Shown here: piece after piece, positions 7,981 through 15,907 of the stretch
Position numbering within the stretch: the first letter of the stretch is position 1
Layout of the letters: each line of letters starts with the position of its first letter
Assembly (NCBI RefSeq): GCF_001507435.1
Contig: NZ_LMWH01000048.1
Span: forward strand, 62,001 to 126,000
Length of the DNA stretch: 64,000 bases
DNA from: Streptomyces sp. NRRL F-5122
Lineage (GTDB): Bacteria; Actinomycetota; Actinomycetes; Streptomycetales; Streptomycetaceae
Reading direction: 5' to 3'
Notes under the pieces: generated by a model
What the model was told of the DNA's origin: nothing
Databases searched by the model: none
The model's input: the letters and a program-made list of their open reading frames with translations, nothing else
Translations under genes and position numbers: made by a program

Positions 7981-8565
7981 TCAGCGTCCGTAAGACGGGG
8001 TGTGGCGTAGAAGTCTGCGCATGATGAGCGGAGGCCACCATTCTGGGGTGCTTGGCCGGTAGCCCGACAGCCACCGCAGATTCGCCCCCAACACCGGATC
8101 GAGCACTCCGACCCGTCCATAGCCCCAGCCGATCCGGGCACAGGCCACGGCCGTGGCCGCGAACTTCGCCGCGTCCTCCGGCTCGATCCGCTCGTCCGGG
8201 CGCAGGTCCAGCACGGCGGCAGTGCCGTCTCGGCCGCGTACGAAGTAGTCCGGCGTGTGCCGGATCCGCCGGCCCCGGCCGCCGTGCCGCCAGGACAGGC
8301 GGAACGGCTGTGAGACCACCGCCATCACGTCCGGGTCGGCATCCAGCCGCATCAGATGTCCGAGTTCCACCCATGACTCGTAACCCACGAGGTCAGCGCA
8401 GGTCGCGGCCCAGTACCAACCCGCGAAGTCGCGCTGCCCCCGGTAGGACGGGAACGCACGTACCTGCCCGGCCGTCTCGAACCGGGCCCGCCGCATCACC
8501 TCAACTGGCCCACCGTGGACTCGCCCCGGGCGCCGATCCTCCAGCCAGAAGTCCTCAGCCTCCAA
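7981..8565 (-). CDS. TnsA-like transposase endonuclease subunit (orphan)
   Basis: A 194-residue protein matching the N-terminal nuclease domain of TnsA. Motifs in order are GYESWVELGHLMRLDADP, VSQPFRLSW, HTPDYFVRGRDG and AVLDLRPDERI. In Tn7, TnsA cuts the 5' strands at the transposon ends with a restriction-enzyme-like E, D, QxK site. The E and D are present, but the QxK position reads DLR, with Arg where Lys is expected. It starts at TTG 8565, about 100 bases inside the right repeat cluster, and no TnsB or TnsC gene is nearby. It could be a domesticated or trans-acting remnant. Confidence 0.75.
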   Translation of the reverse strand: MEAEDFWLEDRRPGRVHGGPVEVMRRARFETAGQVRAFPSYRGQRDFAGWYWAATCADLVGYESWVELGHLMRLDADPDVMAVVSQPFRLSWRHGGRGRRIRHTPDYFVRGRDGTAAVLDLRPDERIEPEDAAKFAATAVACARIGWGYGRVGVLDPVLGANLRWLSGYRPSTPEWWPPLIMRRLLRHTPSYGR

Positions 8566-8705
8566 CAGGCACCTCCATTCGGCGCTGGCCAGGTGGGACG
8601 ACCGTAGGCAGCCGGACGAAGCGGTGGGTCAGAAAGAGCGAGACGGATCAGCGGACGGCCAAGGTTGACTGAGACGCGCGACCAGATGGTTCAGATGGAC
8701 CGAGA

Positions 8706-8732
8706 CCGGCTGACCTTCAGTGAGATGCGTCA
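8706..8732 (-). repeat. Right terminal inverted repeat of the putative element
   Basis: Inverted counterpart of 5126-5152 (21 of 27 identical), followed outside by CCCCG at 8733-8737. Two related motifs lie inward: a GACCGAGACC copy ending at 8707 and TTGACTGAGACG at 8665-8676. Confidence 0.6.
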
Positions 8733-8773
8733 CCCCGCACGGGCGCACCCGCCGGACGTGACACGACGCACTT

Positions 8774-8805
8774 TTGCAAGCGACCTGCTTGCAATTGTTA
8801 GCAAG
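8774..8805. promoter_or_regulatory. Palindromic operator in front of the XRE regulator gene
   Basis: TTGCAAGC at 8774-8781 and GCTTGCAA at 8787-8794 form a perfect 8-bp inverted repeat around 5 bases. A third half-site-like TTAGCAAG follows at 8798-8805. The position, 20-50 bases before the start codon, suits autoregulation by the encoded helix-turn-helix protein. Confidence 0.55.
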
Positions 8806-8824
8806 GGTGCGGCAAGGTGGACGT

Positions 8825-9274
8825 ATGGCATCGCTCAACGTCGGCAATCTCGGTGAGTACCTGCGCGAGCAGCGGCGCAATGCGCAGCTGTCGCTCAGGC
8901 AGCTCGCCGACGCCGCCGGGGTGTCCAATCCGTATCTGAGCCAGATCGAGCGCGGGCTGCGCAAGCCGAGCGCGGAGGTGCTGCAGCAGGTCGCCAAGGC
9001 GCTGCGGATCTCCGCCGAGACGCTGTACGTGCGGGCCGGCATCCTCGACGCCGAGCGGGACCGGGACGAGGTGGAGACACGTGCGGTCATCCTCGCCGAT
9101 CCCACGCTCACCGAGCGGCAGAAGCAGGTGCTGCTCCAGATCTACGAGTCCTTCCGCAAGGAAAACGGATTCGAGATCGCCCGCCCGGACACGGACGACG
9201 CCCAGGACACCGCAGCCCCCGGCCCCCGTACGGCCGACGACGGTGATGCCGGTCCGCGGAAGAGCGAGGGGTGA
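8825..9274 (+). CDS. XRE-family helix-turn-helix regulator
   Basis: A 149-residue protein. Residues about 8-65 are a classic Cro/C1 helix-turn-helix: YLREQRRNAQLSLRQLADAA then GVSNPYLSQIERGLRKPSAE. A helical segment, LTERQKQVLLQIYESFRKE, is followed by a disordered acidic tail. ATG 8825 follows AAGGTGG. A striking palindrome lies just upstream, suggesting autoregulation. The next gene, 103 bases downstream, encodes an HBHA-like protein and may be a target. The proposed transposon ends only 92 bases before this gene, so it inserted next to the promoter. Confidence 0.9.
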   Translation: MASLNVGNLGEYLREQRRNAQLSLRQLADAAGVSNPYLSQIERGLRKPSAEVLQQVAKALRISAETLYVRAGILDAERDRDEVETRAVILADPTLTERQKQVLLQIYESFRKENGFEIARPDTDDAQDTAAPGPRTADDGDAGPRKSEG

Positions 9275-9377
9275 CCTCAGGACCGTGACGACGAGCGAAA
9301 CGCACGGGACGACTGGAAAGCGCCCCGCGGGCCACCCAAAACCCTCAGACGAAAAGCGATCCGGGAGGACCGTTCCC

Positions 9378-10028
9378 ATGGCCATCAGCAACGACCTGCG
9401 CAAGACCCTCAGCGACCCGACCCCGCTCTACTTCGCCGCCGGCACCGCCGATCTGGCGCTGCAGCAGGCCAGGAAGGTGCCCGGCCTGGTGGAGCAGCTG
9501 CGCTCCGAGGCCCCGGCCCGCATCGAGGCCGTGCGCAACACCGACCCCAAGGCCGTCCAGGAGCGGGCCGCGGCCCGCGCCAAGGTGGCCGGAGCCCGCG
9601 TCAAGGAGACGCAGGAGAGCCTCCAGACCAAGTTCAACGAGTTCATCAACGGTCTGGACTCCGACATCAAGAAGTTCGGCACCAACCTCGACGCCGACCT
9701 GAAGAAGCTCGGTGAGACCGCCCAGGACCTCGCCCTGCGGAGCGTCGGTGTCGCCGCCGAGTACGCCGTCAAGGCCCGCGAGACCTACGAGAAGGTCGCC
9801 GAGCATGGCGAGCTGGCCGTGAAGACCTGGCGCGGTGAGGCCGCCGAGGAGATCGAGGAGCTGGCCGTCGCCGTCGAGGGCAAGCCGGAGCCCGTCGTCG
9901 TCAAGGACGAGCCGAAGCCTGTCGAGGCCGTGGCCGAGCCCGCCGCCCCGGCGAAGAAGCCGGTGGCGAAGAAGGCCCCGGCCGCCAAGAAGGCCCCGGC
10001 GAAGAAGACCACGCCCCCGGCGAAGTAA
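9378..10028 (+). CDS. HBHA-like protein with helical body and Lys/Ala/Pro tail
   Basis: A 216-residue protein built like mycobacterial heparin-binding hemagglutinin. The N-terminal region includes LYFAAGTADLALQQARKVPG, followed by a long charged, probably coiled-coil helix and a basic tail with KKPVAKKAPAAKKAPAKK repeats. There is no signal peptide, as in HBHA. In Streptomyces such proteins are of uncertain role; the basic tail could bind polyanions, DNA or teichoic acids. The ATG at 9378 follows GGGAGGA. It is probably co-transcribed with the XRE regulator gene. Confidence 0.8.
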   Translation: MAISNDLRKTLSDPTPLYFAAGTADLALQQARKVPGLVEQLRSEAPARIEAVRNTDPKAVQERAAARAKVAGARVKETQESLQTKFNEFINGLDSDIKKFGTNLDADLKKLGETAQDLALRSVGVAAEYAVKARETYEKVAEHGELAVKTWRGEAAEEIEELAVAVEGKPEPVVVKDEPKPVEAVAEPAAPAKKPVAKKAPAAKKAPAKKTTPPAK

Positions 10029-10149
10029 GTAAGTGCGACGGATCGTGTGACATCGGACGGACCGGGCACTTGCGCAGTGCCCGGTCCGTTCTCACGGATA
10101 CACGGCTGCCGGACACGGGTACGGTGGCCGTACATAGGACTCGACCCGG

Positions 10150-10503
10150 GTGGTGGGCATAGTGCTGTTGACGGCATTCGGCGGCTTTCTCTCGCTGCTG
10201 TACCTCGCCATGCTGGTGCTCGCCGTGGTGGCACTGGTGATGGCCGCGCTGTACCGGAATGACGCGTACCGGGCGGCCGACAAGCAGAACAAGGGCTTCT
10301 GGCTGATCATCCTGGGTATCGCGGTCGCGGTGAACCTGCTGGTACCGATGCTCTTCCTGCAGCTCGCGGGCCTGGTCGCGAGCATCGTCTTCTTTGTGGA
10401 CGTCCGGCCCGCCCTCAAGCAGATCTCCGGAGGCGGCTGGGGTCGGCGTCGGCGCGGAAGCAGCAGCGACGGTCCCTACGGTCCGTACAACGGCGGACGG
10501 TAG
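10150..10503 (+). CDS. DUF2516 family membrane protein
   Basis: A 117-residue protein with three hydrophobic segments: LSLLYLAMLVLAVVALVMAA, FWLIILGIAVAVNLLVPMLF, and a shorter LAGLVASIVFFVDV. A basic, Arg/Gly/Ser-rich tail ends in YGPYNGGR. It matches the actinobacterial DUF2516 layout. GTG codons occur at 10150, 10153 and 10162, and none has a good Shine-Dalgarno sequence; a -10-like TACATA lies upstream, so a short-leader transcript is likely. Function unknown. Confidence 0.75.
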   Translation: MVGIVLLTAFGGFLSLLYLAMLVLAVVALVMAALYRNDAYRAADKQNKGFWLIILGIAVAVNLLVPMLFLQLAGLVASIVFFVDVRPALKQISGGGWGRRRRGSSSDGPYGPYNGGR

Positions 10504-10595
10504 ACGAGGGCAGCGGTCCTACCAGTACGACGGCGGCGGCGGGCCATGCCCGCCGCCGCCGTGTTGATCGTCGTCGCGTCGCTTCTCGCCGTGCG

Positions 10596-11891
10596 TCACG
10601 GTCCGCGGTCGAGCAGGACGACCGCGACGTCATCCGCCAGCTCACCACCGTTGAGGTCGCGGACCTCGTTGACCGTGGTGCGCAGCAGTTCCTCGCCGGT
10701 CAGGCCATCGGCCAGCCGGCGTCGCACCAGCTCCAGCATGCCCTCCTGGCCGAGCCGCTCGCGGCCCTCGCCGATACGCCCCTCGATCAGCCCGTCCGTG
10801 TAGAGCATCAGGCTCCAGACGGGCCCCAGCTCGACCTGCAGACGCGGCCAGCGGGCGTGCCGCATCAGACCGAGCGCCGGGCCGTTGTTGTCGTACGGCA
10901 GCAGCTCGGCCGGCCGGTCCGGGCGGGCGATCAGCGGGGACGGGTGGCCGGCCAGACACAGTCCGGCGCGGCGGCCGTCCGGCGCGATGTCCACCGTGCA
11001 CAGCGTCGCGAAGATCTCCTCGTTGCCGCGCTCGTGCTCCAGCACTTGCTGGAGGGTGGACAGCAGCTCGTCACCGCACAGGCCCGCGAGCGTCAGGGCA
11101 CGCCAGGCTATGCGCAGCTCCACACCGAGCGCCGCCTCGTCGGGGCCGTGCCCGCAGACGTCGCCGATCATCGCGTGCACCGTGCCGTCGGGCGTGCGGA
11201 CGGTGTCGTAGAAGTCACCGCCGAGCAGCGCGCGGGAGCGGCCGGGGCGGTAGCGGGCAGCGAAACGCAGCGAGGAGCCGTCGAGCAGCGGATTGGGCAG
11301 CAGACCCCGCTCGAGCCGGGCGTTCTCCTGGGCCCGCAGCTTGGACTCCGTCAGCCGGCGCTCGGCCGTCTCGGAGCGCTTGCGTTCGACCGCGTAGCGT
11401 ATCGCCCGGCTCAGCAGGCGTCCGTCCAGCTCGTCGCGGAACAGGTAGTCCTGGGCGCCGACGCGCACGGCCTCGGCGCCGCGCTCGGCGTCGCAGGATG
11501 CGGTGAGGGCGAGGACGGCGTGCCGGGGCGCGATCTGCAGCACGTGCCGCAGTGCCGCCAGCTCGTCGTCCTCGGCCGCGGCCCGGCCGGGGGCGGGCAG
11601 CGCGAGGTCCAGCAGGATGCAGTGGACGTCGTCCGTGAGCAGCCGCCCGGCCTCGGTGAGGTTGCGGGCGGTGCGCAGCCGGATGGGACGGCCCGCGGTG
11701 TCGAGCATCTCGGGCACGATCGGCGAACCGGCCGGGTCGTCCTCGATCACCAGCAGGGTGAGCGTCTCGGCCGCGGTGGTGCCGCGGGCGGCCGGCCCCT
11801 GTGCGGCCGCGGTCACGGGCGGGGACTCGGCTTGAGCCTGACCACTCTCCGCGGCCGGGATCGCCCTCTGCCGCGGTACGGGTACGGGCAT
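10596..11891 (-). CDS. Receiver-domain PP2C (SpoIIE-type) protein phosphatase
   Basis: A 431-residue cytoplasmic regulator. Residues about 45-165 are a response-regulator receiver (LLVIEDDPAG, CILLDLALP, VLALTA). A coiled linker leads to a PP2C/SpoIIE phosphatase from about residue 205: LLGGDFYDTVRTPDG, MIGDVCGHGPDEAALG, LCLAGHPSPLI, ELADDVAVVLLDRG, with the metal-binding Asp residues in place. The receiver's conserved C-terminal Lys is not evident (YLFRDELD), so phosphorylation control may be altered. ATG 11891 has GGGAAGGAA upstream. Such proteins usually dephosphorylate anti-sigma-factor antagonists. It probably corresponds to SCO4201. Confidence 0.85.
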   Translation of the reverse strand: MPVPVPRQRAIPAAESGQAQAESPPVTAAAQGPAARGTTAAETLTLLVIEDDPAGSPIVPEMLDTAGRPIRLRTARNLTEAGRLLTDDVHCILLDLALPAPGRAAAEDDELAALRHVLQIAPRHAVLALTASCDAERGAEAVRVGAQDYLFRDELDGRLLSRAIRYAVERKRSETAERRLTESKLRAQENARLERGLLPNPLLDGSSLRFAARYRPGRSRALLGGDFYDTVRTPDGTVHAMIGDVCGHGPDEAALGVELRIAWRALTLAGLCGDELLSTLQQVLEHERGNEEIFATLCTVDIAPDGRRAGLCLAGHPSPLIARPDRPAELLPYDNNGPALGLMRHARWPRLQVELGPVWSLMLYTDGLIEGRIGEGRERLGQEGMLELVRRRLADGLTGEELLRTTVNEVRDLNGGELADDVAVVLLDRGP

Positions 11892-12139
11892 CGTCTTGGG
11901 TTCCTTCCCTCCCCCCGAGGGCACGGCGGGGCGAGGGACCTCGACCCACCGACGGGGACCATAGCGGTAGCCGAGGGGGCAACGGAATGCCCGGTGGGGC
12001 GGCTCGGGGCAACCGGCCGCCGTCATATGCCGCATCAAGTACCGCAGTTGGACACGACGGACCCCACCGGGGATGACGAATGTCACGTGTGGTCGAGGTT
12101 TTGGGCGGGGCCGTCGTGTGCCACGTCACGTGGGACGCA

Positions 12140-13216
12140 TCACGCGTCCGGGCGAACGACCCCCAGGATGGGCATTGAGCCCGCGCCCGCGATGGTCACC
12201 GTCCGGCCCGGGCGCGGGGCGTGGATGATCGCGCCGTGACCGATGTACATCGCGACATGGCTGGCGTCATGGAAGTAGATGATCAGGTCGCCGGGGCGCA
12301 TGTCCTTGACGTCGACGTGCCGGAGCTGCTTCCACTGCTCCTGGGAGGTCCGGGGGATCGGTGTGCCGGCCGCGATCCAGGCCTGGGAGGTCAGGCCCGA
12401 ACAGTCGTACGACTTGGGGCCCTCTGCGCCCCATACGTACGGTTTGCCGATCTGGCGCGTGGCGAACCGCACGGCCTTCCTGCCCTCTTGGGAGGCCTTG
12501 GCCTTGATCTCCTTCAGTATCCCGGAGTCGAGCCAGGCGGTCTGGGCCTTGTGTGCGGCCTCCTCCTCGAGCTTGCGCAGCCGCTCCCGTTCCTTCTTCT
12601 GCAGCTGCGACTGGAGCTTCTCCGCCGCGGCGATCTGCTTCTCGATCCTCTTCTTGGCCTCGGCCCTGACCTTGCGGTTGGCGTCGAGTTCCTTCCAGCG
12701 GTCGGAGGCGTCGCGTGCGTACTGCTCCAAGTCGTGCTGTGTGCGCGTCAAGTCGGCGAGCAGGCCCTGGGTCGCGCGTTCGCCCTGGCGGACGGTGCCC
12801 GCGTCGTCGAGGAACGCCTGCGGATCGCTGCTCAGCCAGAGGCGTACCTCGGGCGGCAGACCCCCGCCGCGGTACTGGGCGCGGGCCGCGGCGCCTGCGC
12901 GGTCCTTCAACTCGGCGAGCTTGTCCTGCCCCTTGACGATTTCCCGGGCCAGCTCGACGATCTGCGCCGACTGCTCCTTGCTCTTCTCCTCGGCCGCGTT
13001 GTAGGCGTCGGTGGCGACCGCGGCGTCGTGGTACAGCGTGTCCAGTTTCTCGCGGACGGCTTCGAGATCCCCGACCGGCGCCGTCGCCGACCGGTCGGAC
13101 GGCCTGGGCGTCGGCCGGCCCGGGCCGGCGTACGCCTCTGCGGGCACGCCCAGCACGGTGACTGCGCAGACCAGAACGATGGCCGACGTGGTGAGGGTCC
13201 GCTTCCCGGATCCCAT
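12140..13216 (-). CDS. Secreted NlpC/P60 peptidoglycan endopeptidase
   Basis: A 358-residue exported hydrolase. A signal peptide (LTTSAIVLVCAVTVLGVPAE) is followed by about 190 residues of charged coiled coil and a C-terminal NlpC/P60 domain. The catalytic Cys is in YDCSGLTSQAWIAAG, the His in HVAMYIGHG, and a third polar residue in AIIHAPRPG. It should cut D-Glu to diamino-acid bonds in stem peptides. The coiled coil resembles RipA/PcsB-type autoinhibitory or recruitment domains. The start has GGGGGCGAAG upstream. The 229-base gap before it contains two copies of a 17-bp repeat. It probably corresponds to SCO4202. Confidence 0.9.
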   Translation of the reverse strand: MGSGKRTLTTSAIVLVCAVTVLGVPAEAYAGPGRPTPRPSDRSATAPVGDLEAVREKLDTLYHDAAVATDAYNAAEEKSKEQSAQIVELAREIVKGQDKLAELKDRAGAAARAQYRGGGLPPEVRLWLSSDPQAFLDDAGTVRQGERATQGLLADLTRTQHDLEQYARDASDRWKELDANRKVRAEAKKRIEKQIAAAEKLQSQLQKKERERLRKLEEEAAHKAQTAWLDSGILKEIKAKASQEGRKAVRFATRQIGKPYVWGAEGPKSYDCSGLTSQAWIAAGTPIPRTSQEQWKQLRHVDVKDMRPGDLIIYFHDASHVAMYIGHGAIIHAPRPGRTVTIAGAGSMPILGVVRPDA

Positions 13217-13342
13217 AACTTCGCCCCCAAAGCTGATTAACTGTCAGTAACTCCCAGACGCCTGGGGGATCGTGTCACGGCGGCGTGCAAAGTGACAGAG
13301 GCAGGACTTAGGGGCGCAAAAAACTCCCTCTCCTGCCGCACC

Positions 13343-13393
13343 TCGTACGACGATCTCCCTCCCCCACAGGCCGTCTTCGTACGACGATCTCCC
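13343..13393. repeat. Two 17-bp direct repeats upstream of the NlpC/P60 gene
   Basis: TCGTACGACGATCTCCC occurs at 13343-13359 and again, identically, at 13377-13393, 34 bases apart (about three helical turns). Each contains the self-complementary TCGTACGA. They lie 127-177 bases upstream of the hydrolase start on its promoter side. A paired operator is the simplest reading; the binding protein is unknown. Confidence 0.5.
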
Positions 13394-13445
13394 CGCGAAT
13401 GTGACGAAGGACTCAGGAAGATCGTTCCCCGCAGATCGGACGGGT

Positions 13446-14264
13446 TCAGTCGCGGGGTGCCAACGCCCCCCAGGTCACGGTGACTTCCCCCTGACGCCAG
13501 CGCGCCGGGCCGTCGGTGACCGGCCAGTCCGACGTCAGTCGGCGGACGGTGCGTATCCACCGCTGGCGCGCGCCGTACGAGGCGTAGGGAGCGGCGGCGG
13601 CCCAGGCGCGGTCGAAGTCGCGCAGGAAGGTATGCACCGGTTCACCTGGGACGTTGCGGTGGATGAGCGCCTTCGGCAGCCGTTCGGCCAGGTCGGACGG
13701 GCGGTCCAGCGAGCCGAGCCGGGTCGCGAACGTGACCGTGCGCGGGCCCTCGGGGCCGAGCGCGACCCACACATGGCGGCGTCCGATCTCGTCGCACGTC
13801 CCTTCGACGAGCAGCCCGCCGCGGAAGCCGGCCCCGGGGTCGGCGGGGGCGAGCCGGGCGCGCAGCCGCTCCCACACGGCGGCGACCTCGCGCTCCTCGT
13901 ACTGCCGCAGGACGTTCGCGGCACGGATGAGGGCCGGGCGGCCCTGCACGGGCACCTCGAAGCCGCCGTGCCGGAAGACCAGGCCCTCCCGGGCGTACGG
14001 CTGCGCGGCCGCGACCCGGACAGGCTCTATCTCCACGCCCACCACCCGGGTCCGCGGTGCCGCCGCACGCAGCCGGTGCAGCAGCTCGACCGCGGTCCAC
14101 GGCGCGGCGCCGTACCCGAGGTCGACGGCCACGGGGTCCGCCACGCGGCGGAGCTCTGCCCCGTGGACCGCTGCGATCCAGCGGTCCATCCGGCGCAGCC
14201 GGTTCGGATTGGTGGTCCCGCGCGTCACCGTACCCACGGGGCGGGACGCGGCGCGGGTTGACAT
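13446..14264 (-). CDS. Class I SAM-dependent methyltransferase-like protein
   Basis: A 272-residue protein with a SAM-binding core: VAVDLGYGAAPWTAVELLHR (motif I) and VVGVEIEPVRVAAAQPYA (acidic loop after beta 2). The C-terminal half, with RRHVWVALGPEGPRTVTFA and SLDRPSDLAERLPKALIHR, is specific to an actinobacterial family found next to mshA (SCO4203 in S. coelicolor, from memory). The substrate is unknown. It starts at ATG 14264, preceded by GTACGC rather than a strong ribosome binding site. It is divergent from mshA. The same frame runs open far upstream, but that extension is antisense to mshA. Confidence 0.8.
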   Translation of the reverse strand: MSTRAASRPVGTVTRGTTNPNRLRRMDRWIAAVHGAELRRVADPVAVDLGYGAAPWTAVELLHRLRAAAPRTRVVGVEIEPVRVAAAQPYAREGLVFRHGGFEVPVQGRPALIRAANVLRQYEEREVAAVWERLRARLAPADPGAGFRGGLLVEGTCDEIGRRHVWVALGPEGPRTVTFATRLGSLDRPSDLAERLPKALIHRNVPGEPVHTFLRDFDRAWAAAAPYASYGARQRWIRTVRRLTSDWPVTDGPARWRQGEVTVTWGALAPRD

Positions 14265-14455
14265 GCGTACGAGGGTAAGCGGCCCGGGCGGTGGGGCTCT
14301 GGACGGGGCCGGCGCGCTGCATCGATCGGCGACCCGACGGGGTCCGCGGCGAGAGGTGATCGCGTCCCGCAGGGCCGACGCCGGATCCCTCCACGCCGAC
14401 CAGCCTCGAACGGTTGAGCGACGATAGGTAATGATTGGGCAAAACCATCCGTGCT

Positions 14456-14482
14456 GGAAATGGAGAGTCGTCCTCCGGCGTT
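14456..14482 (+). promoter_or_regulatory. SigR-type promoter of mshA
   Basis: GGAAAT at 14456-14461 and GTT at 14480-14482 are separated by 18 bases, close to the SigR consensus GGAAT-N18/19-GTT. The implied start of transcription lies roughly 55 bases before the mshA start codon. Thiol-oxidative-stress control of mycothiol synthesis by SigR is established in S. coelicolor. Confidence 0.65.
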
Positions 14483-14546
14483 CGCACCTTGGAGGGGGTC
14501 CTGCGCCCTCCCTGAAGGCATGCCCGGAACAAGGAGGAAACGCCAC

Positions 14547-15872
14547 GTGAGCCAGTACATCAGCAGGCTCGGGCGTCGCTCCCCGACGGCTCCGCCGCGG
14601 CTGCGGCTGCCGCATCGCAGGCCGCGCCGCGTGGCCATGCTCTCCGTGCACACCTCGCCGCTCCATCAGCCCGGCACGGGCGACGCCGGCGGCATGAACG
14701 TCTACATCGTGGAACTGGCGCAGCGTCTGGCAGAGATCAACATCGAGGTCGAGGTCTTCACTCGGGCGACCACGGCCGCCCTCCCGCCGGTCGTCGAGCT
14801 CGCCCCGGGCGTCCTCGTCCGGCACATCGACGCCGGACCCTACGAAGGGCTCGCCAAGGAGGAGCTCCCCGCCCAGCTCTGCGCCTTCACCCACGGCGTG
14901 ATGCAGGCCTGGGCAGGTCACCGCCCTGGCTACTACGACCTCGTGCACTCCCACTACTGGCTCTCCGGCCATGTCGGCTGGCTCGCCGCCCAGCGCTGGG
15001 GCGCCCCCCTGGTGCACGCCATGCACACCATGGCCAAGGTCAAGAACGCCTCGCTCGCCGAGGGCGACACCCCCGAGCCCGCCGCCCGGGTCATCGGCGA
15101 GACCCAGATCGTCTCCGCCGCCGACCGGCTCATCGCCAACACCGCGGAAGAGGCCGCCGAACTCGTACGGCACTATGCGGCCGACGCCGGCAAGGTGGCC
15201 GTCGTCCATCCGGGGGTGAACCTGGAGCGGTTCTGCCCGGCGGACGGGCGCGCCGCCGCCCGCGCCCGGCTCGGTCTGCCGCAGGATGCGCTGATCCCCC
15301 TCTTCGCGGGTCGCATTCAGCCCCTCAAGGCGCCCGACGTGCTGCTGCGCGCCGTCGCCCTCCTGCTCGACGAGTGCCCCGAACTGCGCTCCCGCATCGT
15401 GGTGCCGGTCGTGGGCGGTCCGAGCGGCAGCGGCCTCGCCAAGCCGGAGGGACTGCAGAAGCTCGCCGCGCGGCTGGGCATCGCCGATGTCGTGCACTTC
15501 CGGCCGCCCGTCGAGCAGGCCCGGCTCGCCGACTGGTTCCGTGCCGCGTCCGTTCTGGTCATGCCGTCGTACAGCGAGTCCTTCGGGCTTGTGGCCATCG
15601 AGGCGCAGGCGGCCGGTACGCCGGTGATCGCCGCCTCGGTCGGCGGACTGCCCGTCGCCGTCCAGGACGGACGGACCGGATTCCTCGTGCCCGGACACGA
15701 CCCCGCCGCCTACGCGCGCGTGCTGCGCGAGTTCGCCGCCAACCCCCATCTGTGCGCCGGCATGGGCGAGGCCGCGGCCCGGCACGCCAAGTCGTTCGGC
15801 TGGGACACGGCGGCCTCGACGACGGCCGGCGTCTACGCGGAGGCGATGCAGGCGCACCGGCGCCGGGCGTGA
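14547..15872 (+). CDS. mshA: D-inositol-3-phosphate glycosyltransferase MshA
   Basis: The 441-residue GT4 enzyme for the first step of mycothiol synthesis: it transfers GlcNAc from UDP-GlcNAc to 1-L-inositol 3-phosphate. Visible are the N-terminal acceptor loop ([20 protein letters not shown]), [11 protein letters not shown], the phosphate-binding region [17 protein letters not shown], and the GT4 EX7E region [17 protein letters not shown]. The GTG at 14547 fits known MshA starts and has AAGGAGGAA upstream; an in-frame start at 14451 would add an unlikely N terminus. A SigR-like promoter lies upstream. The YbjN-domain gene follows after 35 bases. Confidence 0.97.
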   Translation: MSQYISRLGRRSPTAPPRLRLPHRRPRRVAMLSVHTSPLHQPGTGDAGGMNVYIVELAQRLAEINIEVEVFTRATTAALPPVVELAPGVLVRHIDAGPYEGLAKEELPAQLCAFTHGVMQAWAGHRPGYYDLVHSHYWLSGHVGWLAAQRWGAPLVHAMHTMAKVKNASLAEGDTPEPAARVIGETQIVSAADRLIANTAEEAAELVRHYAADAGKVAVVHPGVNLERFCPADGRAAARARLGLPQDALIPLFAGRIQPLKAPDVLLRAVALLLDECPELRSRIVVPVVGGPSGSGLAKPEGLQKLAARLGIADVVHFRPPVEQARLADWFRAASVLVMPSYSESFGLVAIEAQAAGTPVIAASVGGLPVAVQDGRTGFLVPGHDPAAYARVLREFAANPHLCAGMGEAAARHAKSFGWDTAASTTAGVYAEAMQAHRRRA

Positions 15873-15907
15873 GCGCCGCGGCCGACGCCGTCACGTACGC
15901 TGCCCGC

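Larger units (their letters stand above)
5126..8732. mobile_element. Putative non-autonomous Tn7-like element with an orphan TnsA-like gene
   Basis: The block starts with TGACCCGTCTCAGTGAAGGT and, read from the other strand at 8732, with TGACGCATCTCACTGAAGGT: 17 of 20 bases match, 21 of 27 over the longer repeat. The bases immediately outside are CCCCG on both sides (5121-5125 and 8733-8737), a 5-bp direct repeat of the size Tn7-type transposition produces. Both ends carry further GTCTCAGT-type copies, as expected for transposase-binding sites. The only transposition-like gene is a TnsA-like nuclease next to the right end. No TnsB, TnsC or target-selector gene is present, so movement would need help in trans. 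The cargo is an oxidoreductase/HxlR pair and small unknown genes. Confidence 0.6.

Noticed and set aside
6986..8374. Single 462-residue minus-strand protein
   Set aside because: The frame joins the 89-residue gene to out-of-frame antisense of DUF4240 and the TnsA gene; only the last 89 residues look real.
13446..15857. 803-codon minus-strand open frame
   Set aside because: Beyond 14264 it is antisense to mshA; only the methyltransferase part has family motifs.
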